A DNA stretch of 64,000 nucleotides from Coriaria nepalensis (Eukaryota > Streptophyta > Magnoliopsida > Cucurbitales > Coriariaceae). The notes beneath the pieces were generated by a model. The model searched no databases, was not told where the DNA came from, and saw only the letters and a list, made by a program, of their open reading frames with translations. A program made the position numbers and the translations under genes. The stretch is taken from positions 9,934,501 to 9,998,500 of the forward strand of contig CP114486.1 in NCBI GenBank assembly GCA_027186245.1, given 5' to 3'. The number at the start of each line of letters is the position of its first letter. The first letter of the stretch is position 1. Below, one piece after another: positions 26,901 to 37,739 of this stretch.

Positions 26901-28177
26901 CTTGGAATGCTTGCTACCCGGATATCGGACACGGAGAAATCCGAGCTATTTCAGTTTGTGTTGGGTTGCTTGGAAATGACAATTACAAAAATTAATGAAG
27001 GTGGAAAAAATAATTTGTTTTGGCCTTTTGGGACATTTTTCTTTTGTGGTGAAGAGGGTGCAATTTGTTTGGATAATGCAACTTCTGTTGTGAAGATGAT
27101 GTACTTGTTGCTTAAACTAAGTACTTCTTCTCCAAGCTCAAGTATTGAGGATGATCATCTTAAGTATGGAGATTACGTGGGGAGAGCTTATTTGAAATTT
27201 TTGAACAAGAGCAGCTTTACGGAAGCGGATCTTTCTAATTCTTCAAGCCATGATGTTGGGATTTCATTGGCATTGCAATCTCTGGGAATTTCTAGTCAGG
27301 TACTACGAGAAACGAGATTCCGTAAAGTTCTTTGTTCTTATCCATGAAATTTGCGTTTCTTCTTTTATATTGTGATTTGAATTTGAATTTTGTTTTTTTC
27401 TCGTATATCAACTTGCAGGAACCAATGGCGGTTCAAGTGAAGGAATGCTTAAAAAATGCAAGAAAAATGGGGCTAAAACCGAACTTGAACGCGGCTAATC
27501 TTGCGGTTGAGCTAGCTAAGATTGCACCTTTAAGGGCTCAAATAGAATGGTACATAGCTCGTTGTGAAGATGAGCATGAACAAAAGAGTTATTACGATGT
27601 GTTCAAGCAAAGTAGTGCTTCAAAAAGAGAAGCCAAAGTAAATATAAATAGAATAAAGCTTGGTCAATTCTGGGACGACCTAATCGAAAAGGTGGAAAAT
27701 AATGAACTACCACCTGATTTTGATAGAAGGGACAAATGGGTAAATGCTTCTCAGTTCTATAAACTCCTCTTTGAGCCCTTGGAGATTGCGAACTATTATC
27801 GAACCAGCCAGCACCGAGTCAAGGGACATTACTTGAAGCATGGAAGAGCGAGAAGGTATGAGATATTTGATAGGTGGTGGCAAGAGAGAGAGGTTAATGT
27901 AGAAAAGGGAAATGTCCAGAGGACAAGGTTTGCAAGTTCAACTCAAGATTCTTGCTTTTGGGCAAGAGTAGAAGAGGCAAGAGACTGGCTAGATAATGTT
28001 AGATCCGAGAGTGATGTGAACAAGTTGGCTATGCTTTGGGAAAATATCAACAAATTTGAGGATTATGCGAGGGGTTTGGTTGAAAGAAAGGAGGTATGCA
28101 AGGACGTGGTTGCAAGGAATTCAACTTATAGTTTGTGGGTTGAAGATTTGAGGAAATTGAAATTGCATATGCAATGA
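23948..28177 (+). CDS. PAD4: PAD4, lipase-like immune signalling protein
   Basis: PAD4 pairs with EDS1 in basal resistance, salicylate-linked immunity and signalling downstream of TIR-type receptors. Exons: 23948-23970, 24057-24399, 26550-27299, 27419-28177, giving 624 residues (Arabidopsis 541). The lipase-like domain shows GHSIGG (Ser139), HDLMPR (Asp199) and His325 in DDHLKYGDYV, so the Ser-Asp-His triad of the family is kept. The C-terminal EP domain includes FEPLEIANYY and CFWARVEEARDWLDN. An alternative start at 24040 in the same frame skips the 23-nt first exon. I prefer 23948 because it yields the family-like N-terminus SSFESSEML, follows a TATA box, and the 86-bp intron is T-rich with a GCAG end. 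About 75 residues between the Asp and the WPFG motif are longer than in Arabidopsis. Intron 2 (24400-26549) contains a hAT-like insertion. Downstream, BAT1 is convergent with about 300 bp between stop codons. Confidence 0.93.
24881..25500. mobile_element. Non-autonomous hAT-like transposon inside the PAD4 intron
   Basis: Inverted ends TAGAGGTATTAAAAT (left, from 24881) and ATTTTGACATTTCTA (right, to 25500) are flanked by a perfect 8-bp target-site duplication TATCTAAA (24873-24880 and 25501-25508). Subterminal GC-rich words such as GGGCCGGG and CCCGGGCC match the style of the element at 3602-4603. There is no transposase inside. It sits in PAD4 intron 2, away from the splice sites. Confidence 0.9.
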
Positions 28178-28471
28178 TATGCCCTCTGCGGTTTAGATAT
28201 AGTTTACGACAAATTTGATCTAAATATGTATTTCTTACTTCTAAAATAAGTAGACTTGATCCAGGATTCTGCTTTGATTTTCGTGGAATTTGTTTTCAGA
28301 TAATCAAATTTACTCGACTTTTGCTAAATAAAATGCGATAGAAAGCCAAAATTGATATCAAATTCCTTTCTTTGTGAGAAAAAACTTATTAATACCAATA
28401 GCTATGAATATATATATATATATATATATATGTGAATATGTAAATGAGTCTCTCAAACTCTGTTTAGAACC

Positions 28472-30477
28472 TCACACCTTTCCATTCGGACCTTCAATAT
28501 TCCGAACGGGCCCCTTGAACCATTTCCTTGCATCCAACACCCACCAGAGCAGGATCAAACCCAGCCCGACACCCAAAGCAACCGGCGCATAATTGAAAGT
28601 GTTCCAAGAAATCGGGTAATAAGTCGGCAGAAGAAAAACCGAACAAGTGTAACAAATCCAAACAAATGCAACGAAACAAACTGGCCTACTTGCCTTCCCT
28701 AAGTAAAATGGGCCCGCCCTGAAGTTTTTCTCCTCCATCACCATCCGTGCAAAGATGGGGACCGCATATCCACCCACCCACCCGATTGTACATATTGAAG
28801 TTATAGCTGTGAAAACTACGTTAATCTTCAAAATCGGAAGGCCTAAAAGAATGCAAATAGCGGCACAAAGCCACACTGCATTAGAAGGAACCTTATGCTT
28901 TGGATGTAATTTCCTCCATATGGAAGAAAATGGTATGCCCTTATCTCGTGATAGAGCGTAGACCACACGGGCTGCACTAGTGGTGATAGAAAGCCCCCCA
29001 AAAAAATATGAACCCCATATGATGAATAGTAAAACAATCGCTCCAGTCCCATTCTGGTATCTACCATGGAATGCATCATAGAGGATCTGAGCCGGGACAA
29101 ATGTTCCGGCCGTTTCATTGGTTGTATCGTACAAGTAGGTGAAATTCTGAATGCTGAAAGTAAGGGCTAAGATATAGGCCCACCCAAAAACCGAAATTAT
29201 CCCAATACTTGATAAAATCGCGATCGGACCATTCTTGTCCGCTCCTTTGGTTTCTTCGGTCAGATGGGCTGCTGCATCATAGCCGTAGAGTGAATACTGA
29301 CTCACGAGGAAAGAGAGGATGACCACGTAGGGTTTGCTTGAAATTCCGGTCAGTGAGGGCGATGTCTCAAAATGTGTGAAGACATAGGAAGCTGATTGTC
29401 TAGTCATTGCTACTAAGGGAAGCATTATTACTATGACCAACCCGCCTATCACCTTGGTAAGAAAATAACTGAATCTGATCATTTATAGAACTGAACCATA
29501 TTATCTAATTTTTATGTGGTATATAATCACTTCAGTTTAGTAAATATTTGCGGATTTACCTGCCACCATATTGAAATTACATCTATGAAAGCGATTACTT
29601 CCAAGGCGAACGTGTTGAGAAATGCCCATATGAGGGTGAGACCTATATACATGCACAAGAACAACCATTTCGGAGCTAAGTACCCACCATCTTTGTTTGT
29701 TCCGGTGCAAAGCAAAATGATAACTTGTAGCGTTTGAGATCCCGCATATGCCTAATTTGCAAGTCAGTCGAAAAATAATCACCATGTGAAATAAAGCCTT
29801 TTTCTTCCCTAACAATACAATCAATGGATTGATATGTAATTTTTACCTGAGTCCCGATCCCGGCAATGAGCCCAATTGTCTCAAGCCAAGCGCAGCACCA
29901 TGAGGCGAACGGGCCCCACCGGGGCCCGGCTAAATGAGCAGCCCAGAAATAGAGAGAGCCAGTAGTCTGTTTTATTCACAGCCCAATATAAAGAATTATA
30001 TCATATGTATATTTGAAGTGAGTTTTTTTTACATATTGAAAATATACAGATGATAGAAAAGGGAAACAAACCGGAAAAGAGGAGCAAATCTCGGCCATGG
30101 CTATTCCGACAAACCAAGTAAAGAAAGAAACGACGACCCATCCCCAAACGAGACTAGCGGGCCCTGCATATTGAAGGCTGCTTCCAAACAGGGGAGTGAT
30201 TCCTGTGAAAAGGGTCATGGTTGAAAATGATATTGCAAGTGTTTTGAACAGAGTCTGTCATATTGAAAAAAGAAAAGAAACACTTCATCAAGCTAGAAAG
30301 CAATGAAAAAGACGAAAGCTTAACGTTTAAAAGGAAGGAAGAGGTACTATAAATTGATTGTAATACCATTTCTCTTCTGAGTTCTTGCTTGTAACCAAGT
30401 TCATTGAGCCTCTTCTCCCCTGAATCCATCATGTCTTGTGTTTCTTCTGTTAACGGCTCTCCTTCGTTCACACCCAT
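28472..30477 (-). CDS. BAT1-like amino-acid permease (APC family)
   Basis: Multi-pass membrane transporter resembling Arabidopsis BAT1 / GABA permease (At2g01170), which moves amino acids or GABA across endomembranes. Exons on the minus strand: 30477-30367, 30254-30072, 29966-29847, 29751-29560, 29452-28472, predicting 528 residues (BAT1 is 516). Recognisable parts are the N-terminal RLNELGYKQELRRE, AMAEICSSFP after the first helices, YGYDAAAHLTEET in the middle and the C-terminal ARKWFKGPVRNIEG. About a dozen hydrophobic segments are visible. The start at 30477 is the first ATG; an upstream in-frame stretch to 30519 begins only with TTG. The substrate cannot be deduced. The gene appears intact. 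Confidence 0.9.
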
Positions 30478-32475
30478 CAGATTCAAATATTCTAAGAACC
30501 CTAATTGTTTGGAGCTCAAACCAAGAAATTAATGGGATTAGAAAGCTGTTTATTGAATTTCAAGGTCTCTCTCTACTTTTTTATTTTCCCTTTTTTCAAA
30601 AGCACAAAATACATGTAATATATAAAAGAAGACTAGAGAGACGTGACGCATATTCTTTGATTTTTAAATTTTGATTTTCATGTTGAATGTAATATATATC
30701 ATAAAAATTAGTTGTCCATGTGAATGATATTTATATATCAGATAGAGTTAGTGCTTTCCCAAAGTTGACTTTTTTTTGTATTTTGTTTTTGACTGTATGA
30801 GACAAATCTGAGAGGGGAAGGACAGGGATATATAAAACATGTCATATTTGACTGGGAATATTCACATTAACTAGCAGCCGACTTCACATCGGAAAGGACA
30901 AACCTGTAATTTTCTGAATAAATGGAGAAATAATAATAATTAATAGTCAATAAGAAAGTTGTTCTATTTTCACAAGCAAAATTCTTCAGGACAAAATGGT
31001 TGGTTCTCAACTCCATGTTGTAAGCATTTTGGATCTGATTTCTGATAAAAATTTTGAGCTCTGACCAAAATATAAAAAATAAACAAAATAAAACATATTG
31101 ACAGTTTATAAAATACATGTTGCTTGTGAAAAGACTACCTTGGTAGTTGGTAGTTGGTAGTTGGTACTAACCTCCTTTGGAGATTGAGAACTTTTGAGAA
31201 AGTCTTAGCTTGATATACAATAAAATATTTAGAAGAATATATATAATTAATTTAATAAAATATTTAATTTTTAATAATTTTAATAAATTAATAATTTATT
31301 TATTTATCAAAATATTTTTATTTTATCATGTTCATTTAAAAATTAATTAAATATGAAAATTAAGATTATTAATAAATATAGAAGGAAGGTTTAAGGTTCA
31401 TTATATTTTAAGTAATGTAATTCTTAAATTCAAATAACTTAAAATAAAATTAGAGAGAAGATACAAGTTGATGTTACTTTTAAGAAAAATTAATTAATAA
31501 TTAAAATATATATATTTTTAAAATGATATCATAATTAAATCATAAGTATTATATACTAAGAAATTTAGTTTATATATATATATATTACATACAATCTATA
31601 TGCATTTTAAGATGTAGCGAATTATTAGCTTAATTCATTACTTAGCTAATTAAAAATATATTTTTTTTTAAATTATTAATTTATTGAAATTTTATTGTAT
31701 ATTAATTTTTTTTATTTTTTTCAAAGATATAATATCGTATCCACATTTATTTCGAAACCAATTTGGTTTGAAGTTGAAATTTTATTTCACGTGGCCGAGA
31801 TTATTAGACTGAATTTTAGCAAAACTGACGTTTAGCTTGAATCTCTTTAAAATGTCATATACATGATTCCTTAAGCTCCGACTATTCTATACAGTGACAT
31901 CCGACTAGAGATGTCAAAGTATCACCTACTTCGGAAGTATATCCAATTGAGGATCCAAATTTTAGGTATAATGAGGGTATCTAAGCCTGTCTGTATAGTG
32001 GGGATAGATTATATAATAGAGTTAGAGAAATAATTGGATCTGACTTGTCTAAATTATACATGGTTGGTTCAGCTTAGTGAGTCATTTCTTGGGCGATGAA
32101 CTGCTAAGCGTAAGTTCATTATTCTATATTGCATTCTGCTCTATATATTAATCATCTTACTTCTATAACATCATAAAGCATTTTGTTTACAATAAAAAAG
32201 AAAAAAGACACTTTTTCTTGCAACATGTTCATTCCATTTCCTCTCGGCCTGAACAGTTGAGATAATCAAAAGGGCATACGAACAAAGATTCATAGAGTTC
32301 ATTCACCTACACATTTTTCTTTCTTTATTGCATTGAACACTTCGCTTCTTTCTAATTTGGAGTTTGAAGTTTTCTTCTCTTTTGGGCAGTTTGAAGTTGA
32401 TTTACAATTTCAAAACCAATTTCCAAAATGCTCAACAGAAACATAAAAACTATATGTATATATATATATATATAC
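30478..32475. other. BAT1 promoter side and AT-rich intergenic DNA
   Basis: No supported exon. 31140-31165 carries three copies of TGGTAGT, and (TA)n runs occur near 31570 and 32455-32474. I searched the minus strand of this stretch for the missing 3' exons of the PsbP-domain gene and saw none. Confidence 0.4.
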
Positions 32476-33067
32476 CTTGCACATTTCGGCTTGTATTAGC
32501 TTATCAGCTACCAATTGAGGGCTCCCAAATTCTCTTAGGCTCTTAAGTCGAACCGGGTTCACCACAACTCCAACATTATTACACTTCCCTTGCCTGCCTC
32601 CTCAAACAAAACACTTGCCCCTGCCTTATCTATCTACAACAAACCAACCCAAACCAGAATTAAGAACAATGGCCAAATGAACTACACAAGAATAGTACAA
32701 ATTTGCAAAGTGAAAAAAAAAAAGAAAAAACCTTAAGCCAAGAAGAGGGTCTAAGAAGAGTGAAACCCTCCTTGAAATTGGAGTACCTCTCAAGCTCCAA
32801 TTCTCGAGCCAAAGTAGTCGTAGATAAGATTGGGGAAAACCCAGATGAGAGTAGTAAAAGCACTGAGAGATTGAGCTCTCTCTTGGGCAAACAAAGTGAT
32901 GGGTTTATTGTATCTTTGTGATTGTATTGCGCGGTTAAAGAAGGATTAAGAAGTGAAATTGAGAAGTGGGTTTTATTTTTGGGTGTAGTACTACATTTTG
33001 GTCTATGGTTTTGGTTAAGGAAGGAAAAGTTTGGAATAGAGTTGCAAAACAGAATTTGCAGAGCCAT
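32476..33067 (-). pseudogene. PsbP-domain protein (PPD-like) gene, frameshifted and truncated
   Basis: Exon 1 (33067-32732) encodes 112 residues: a Ser/Asn-rich chloroplast transit peptide, a hydrophobic thylakoid-type segment, then ELERYSNFKEGFTLLRPSSW, typical of PsbP-domain proteins of the thylakoid lumen (closest in memory to PPD2). Exon 2 (32633-32476) follows a TTGTAG acceptor and reads IDKAGASVLFEEAGKGS. An extra GT at 32581-32582 then shifts the frame, and the family sequence resumes as NNVGVVVNPVR...VADKLIQAE. Without those 2 nt the exon would be 156 nt and in phase. The C-terminal third of the family was not found downstream. I infer a pseudogene; a sequencing error could explain the frameshift but not the missing exons. 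Confidence 0.75.
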
Positions 33068-33302
33068 GGGAATTGGACGAAGACTATGATAGTCTAGCTT
33101 GGAGCTGATATCAAAGATTCAAATGTTGTCGGCTGTTGGGTTCTTAGCCCATATGGGCCAATGTGAAAGAAAAGGTTAAAGCCCAATCCGGATGTCCGAG
33201 GAAATTTGATCGGCTTCAACTGGAACTTAGAAACTTCAATAAGATTGGCCAAAAATTAAAAAATTAATAAGAATGTAACAACAAAAGTAGGTTTTGTAGA
33301 GT
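33068..33302. other. Upstream region of the PsbP-domain gene
   Basis: Short non-coding stretch between the start of the PsbP-like gene and the next transposon. Nothing specific recognised. Confidence 0.4.
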
Positions 33303-33310
33303 AATGCCAA

Positions 33311-33687
33311 TAGAGCTGGTAATACGGGTTACCAGCCACCCGAGCTAGTATATGCCGTGTCCTGATTTACAGCCCGTGGGCCGATACGGTACGGGTGTAG
33401 CCTGTGCCGACCAAGCAAAGGGCACATTTTCTTATTAATAAAAGAAATATAAATATAATATAATAAATAATGTAGAAATAAATAATATTATATTATTATA
33501 TATTTGTGTAATGTAATATGTTATCTTACTAATAAATAAAATAATGTGTTATCCTATTTACTACACATTTACATACAATATAATGATTTTCCACACAAAT
33601 ACACATATATAAGAAAAATAAAAAGTAAAAGCATAGGTCAGGATATAAATACAATCGTGTTGGTCCGGTCCATATTGTCTGTCTCTA
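33311..33687. mobile_element. Small hAT-like non-autonomous element
   Basis: Starts TAGAGCTGGTAATACGGG and ends with the inverted counterpart CCATATTGTCTGTCTCTA. Flanking 8-mers AATGCCAA (33303-33310) and AATATCAA (33688-33695) match at 6 of 8 positions. A GC-rich left subterminal block sits on an otherwise AT-rich 377-bp body with no coding content. Confidence 0.65.
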
Positions 33688-33695
33688 AATATCAA

Positions 33696-34783
33696 TAACA
33701 TATTTGATTAATAAGATAAATTTTTTAGTCACTTAACAAAATAAATTAATTAATTAGAGTCCGTTTGGAGTGTTTATAAGCGCTGCTATAACACAAGCTT
33801 ATTTTTATTAAATAAGTAATTTTGAGTGTTTGATAAATAAATATAAAAAAAACTACTTAATGTTTATTTTTTAACTATTAAGAACTTGTTCTACTTATTA
33901 AAATAAATACATTTTAAATATTATAATTAACTTTTATTTATAAATATATTTTAAATACATTTTTATTTATAAATTATTTCTTATATTTTTAAGTATCCAA
34001 AAAAATGGACTCGTGTAATTAAATTTAAATTTTAGTGGTTGCGTAAGTGTGTGACTGATAATTATTTTTAAGTGAAAACCTTAGAGAATTCTTAATATTT
34101 TGAAGGTTTTTTAAGGGTAATATAAATATCACTTAAGCTATATTAGAAATACTCCTTAAATTAATAATTAATGCAACCGATACATGAAAATTTGATAAAT
34201 TAATAAACATTGATTAAATAATAAAATATTCCGATCCTAATTTTAAATTTAAGTTATATGTTAAGAATTTATATTACCCGATCTTTGTTTTTTTTTTTTT
34301 TTCTCTTTTCTAAATATAAAACCTAGTTTTATTGTACATATTCCAATTTATCATTTCTTAAATCAAAGATTAAACAATAACAAAAATCTTTAAAACAAAA
34401 ATTAAAAAAAAAAAAGTACGATAGGTTTTTTATTTGGTTTAGCAAGTCTACTCCACGAGCTTCGAAAAAATCATCGAAAAGCTAATAAAACTATAAATAA
34501 GGTCTCAAATATAAAAGTTCACAGATTCTAGTATAATATAAATCTTTAACTGTCAAAGCATCAATTAGAAAATCAACTGCATATTTTCAAGAAAGGAAAT
34601 ATAAAACCTTTCATACAAATAGAAATAAGAAGATCAAACCAGAGATCAAGTCAGAATCATACTCAATTAACCCAAACCATAATCGCACGCAAGAGGAAGA
34701 AAAAAGGTCATATGTAAACTTTAGAGAATCAAAAGAGATGAAAAGAATAAGTGTCTACCCTAGCAAATCGGATAAAAAAAAAA

Positions 34784-34815
<32 letters not shown>

Positions 34816-35351
34816 TCGGGTTAAATGATTACTCGAATGGTTGATTAACTTCTTAGCTAAATAATAAATAAATTGGGCCATAGATCCTGAGCCAACCTCA
34901 CCGAATATCTAATATTATATTTTGCTAAATTTAAAATATAAAGTATAAATTCAGACTAAAACATATAATAAAACACCTTTAATCTCAAACATATAGTAAA
35001 AGGACAAACTCTCAATCGATTATATATTATTAATTGATACGTCATTTGTCACCTCAACGCACGAGAACATAAAACGCCCCTTCGGTGTTTACTACTTTTG
35101 CCAATGGAATTAATAAGATCGTTATCGTATCATCTTCATTTTCTTACTTGGAAAGGAGTTGGTTTTATTCATTAATTTATCTGTAGAAAGTAACATGAAG
35201 AAGCTAATGGTGCCAATAATCTCTCTCTCTCTATATATATATGTATATATGTAACATGTATTTAGGGCCTTAACCCTTATAATAATAATTCATTATATGT
35301 GACGCAAATAGTTAGAAAAAAATAAAAAATAAAATAAAAGAAAAACCTATC
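33696..35351. other. AT-rich intergenic DNA
   Basis: No gene seen. A (TA)n tract lies near 34785-34813 and a T run near 34289. Around 33756 the words 'gagtccgtttgg' are reminiscent of MITE ends, but no partner end was found. Confidence 0.4.
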
Positions 35352-35648
35352 ATGAAGATTTATACATTGATTATACTTATAATACTTAGTGTTAATGTTC
35401 ATGCTAATCCTAGTGAAATTACCTACTCCCTCGTTGCATCTTACATGAAATGTCAAACTAAGTGTAAAATGGACGTGTATCTTATGGGAGTCGCAGCTGC
35501 TAATTTTGAGTGTTTCTTATCCGTATGCATGCAGCTATGTCTTCATCCTCGTTGTATGGAGATTTGTACCGACATTTTCAAGGATCATGAAGATTACCCT
35601 ATTTTCTTCGATGTCTGTATGCTTAGTTGTCTTGCTCTTGGACATTAG
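35352..35648 (+). CDS. Small secreted cysteine-rich peptide, copy 1
   Basis: Single exon of 98 residues. An N-terminal hydrophobic signal peptide of about 18 residues ends near VNVHA. The mature part holds ten cysteines spaced CX3C - CX4CX3CX4CX3C - CX3C. The ATG is preceded by an A-rich leader. Paired CX3C motifs occur in plant alpha-hairpinins and thionin-like peptides, which are often defensive, but I do not recognise the exact family and assign no activity. A related gene lies 0.7 kb downstream, so the locus is a tandem duplication. Confidence that it is a real secreted peptide gene is fairly high because the spacing is conserved between the two copies. Confidence 0.75.
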   Translation: MKIYTLIILIILSVNVHANPSEITYSLVASYMKCQTKCKMDVYLMGVAAANFECFLSVCMQLCLHPRCMEICTDIFKDHEDYPIFFDVCMLSCLALGH

Positions 35649-36327
35649 CACTCTGTCTCTTTAAGAAGTTTGGATTATTTTCTTCGATTTCTTTTTTTGA
35701 TGTTTTCATGTTATCACTAATGTCTATCATGTATTATATAAATACCAAAATTTGTTGATGTTTTCATGTTCTTACAAATATACATACAAAAATTTGCTTT
35801 AAAAATTGTTGCCAATCAGACTAACGGGACTGAATGTTAACATAAAGGCAAAATCTTAATTTGCAATCGCCTAAAATATACACTCAATTTGTCAAAAATT
35901 TGAATCCTAACAAAGGGAAAAAGATTTATACCATAAACACCGGCACTGGGTTCTTCATCAAAGGACTTAGAAAAATGGAAGATGGAAGAAGGAAGAAGGA
36001 AGAAGAGGGACAAGATAGAAGTAAAAGTAAATAGGATTTCTTTTTTTAATAGAAAACAGTAACTCCATACGATAATGTGTATTGTAGGAGGAAAAAATAC
36101 TTACGTGGCTTCATATTATTAGCTAGAGAGGAAATGACACTCAAGAAACCTCTTTGCCATTTAAGATGAGACTCAGAAGCAACCGTTGCTACTTGACTAA
36201 AAGTAATGATAGTAAGACAAGAGATCTATAATATATATATAGATATTGGTTAGCCACGAGCCTATGAATGATTGTTTTGTTTTTGAAACCACCAAAATAA
36301 TGCGGGGAAGACATAAGATCAGAATAC
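35649..36327. other. Spacer between the two cysteine-rich peptide genes
   Basis: Holds the 3' UTR of copy 1 and the upstream region of copy 2. A GGAAGA-rich tract lies at about 35977-36013. No other gene is seen. Confidence 0.4.
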
Positions 36328-36333
36328 TATAAA
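36328..36333 (+). promoter_or_regulatory. TATA box of cysteine-rich peptide copy 2
   Basis: TATAAA lies directly before ATG 36333 and about 40 bp before the open frame of copy 2. Its closeness to that ATG means transcription may start after the ATG, which weakens the ATG as a start. Confidence 0.35.
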
Positions 36334-36718
36334 TGGAAGAGTGTAAGGAAAAGAAGCTAGTTAGAATTTGTATAATATTTTGGTCACACTTGCAATACAA
36401 ACTTATATAGTGAAAGCACGTAATACAGGGGTTACTTTGTATCCTTCCAATATTGAACCTCTCAAACTTTCACAAGGTTATGACGTATTCAAGTATAAGA
36501 AAAAATGTGCAGAAAAATGTGCTGATGAAGTATCTAAAATGAACAGATCAATCATCAATCCAACAACAACAACCCGATGTTTCATGGGCGTATGCATGCG
36601 ACTATGTCTTTATCCATATTGTATGGAGATTTGCATCGACATTTTCAAGGGAAGTAAGGATTCCGACATGTATGTCGATGTTTGTATGCTTCATTGTCTT
36701 GCTATAGCTGGTCCATGA
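36333..36718 (+). pseudogene. Small cysteine-rich peptide, copy 2, probably frameshifted
   Basis: The frame running to TGA at 36716-36718 contains the same ten-cysteine pattern as copy 1 (CX3C - CX4CX3CX4CX3C - CX3C), including the shared word CMEIC. It has no upstream ATG: TAG at 36362 closes the frame, and the first in-frame ATG comes after the first cysteine pair and would remove the signal peptide. An ATG at 36333 in another frame opens a basic then hydrophobic segment that looks like the first half of a signal peptide. A 1-nt difference in the T run near 36378 would connect the two. I therefore read it as a frameshifted copy; an unseen upstream exon or an assembly error is the alternative. 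Confidence 0.6.
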
Positions 36719-37739
36719 ATTTAGAAGGACAGATAAAAAGATGAACGCATATTTGTTTTTTTTAAATATATATTATCAATAATCAACTGACCATTCGATG
36801 TTATTTTTTAAGTGAAAATTATAAAAATTCAATTTCCTAAAATCTTTTTGAGTTTCAAACTTTTTTAATAAAAATTAGTTTTTATTATCGATAGTTTTAC
36901 ATAATGGTCATTGTTTTCGACACAAGTTCCTTAATTTAGTTTTGTTCCAAGCAAATATGTTAGAATTAAAAATAATTTCAATTTATTTCTCACATGAAAT
37001 TCAATCGAATCCCGCCTATATACGTATTTGGTTTTGTTGGACTCTCTTAATTAACTTGTATTAGTAATTAAATTAGAATAGTTAATCCCAATGCCTCTTT
37101 CCAATATTTGATATATAAGGTAGTAACTTTCCAATATCGTTTTATTTTGGGTTATTAGAGTAAAATAAGTGGCACGAATAAGTAAATATTGTATGATTAC
37201 AATTTACAAGTGAACATAATGATTACATAACCATAGATTAATGAATATCATGTACTAATGGCTTAAAATCGTCACCATGAGGCAACTCCATTTACAAATT
37301 AACATATATAAGTTTCTTAGAGCCTATGAATTACATGAAAACCATATACATACCTATATGCAATGTAAAAAAGCAAAAGAAATAAAATTATATATAATGA
37401 AAATTTGAACACTGATAATTACACTTGTGCTTACAATTAGACTACATGGTGATTATAAAATACTCATATTCTCTAATTTTATGCGAAACGAACTGTAGAC
37501 TAATTGTAGAACAGAAGCACGAAATCCTTGTTTTATATTTTTTTAAAACTATATTTTGATTTTTCTCTTTTTTTTTTTTCTTTTTTTTTGTTTTTTTGTT
37601 TGTTTCTTTTCAATTTTTAAAATTAACTTTCTCTCCGGTTTAGAATGTCGCTCTCTGGATGAAATGTAGCTTGATATTGATGTATTTTTTCCTCTCATGA
37701 AACGCTTGATTTTTGGTCAAATTTATGAAGTTTTGATAA
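36719..37739. other. Intergenic DNA before the copia remnant
   Basis: AT-rich without exons. A strong pyrimidine tract at 37555-37612 lies just beyond the RNase H end of the minus-strand copia remnant; its complement is purine-rich and could be the old polypurine tract. Confidence 0.4.

Noticed and set aside
27160..27190. Apparent loss of the PAD4 catalytic His (YGDYV where Arabidopsis has YGHYV)
   Set aside because: Counting residues in the Arabidopsis protein places the triad His in the preceding EEHQRY segment. The matching DDHLKY here keeps it (His325), so the triad is conserved.
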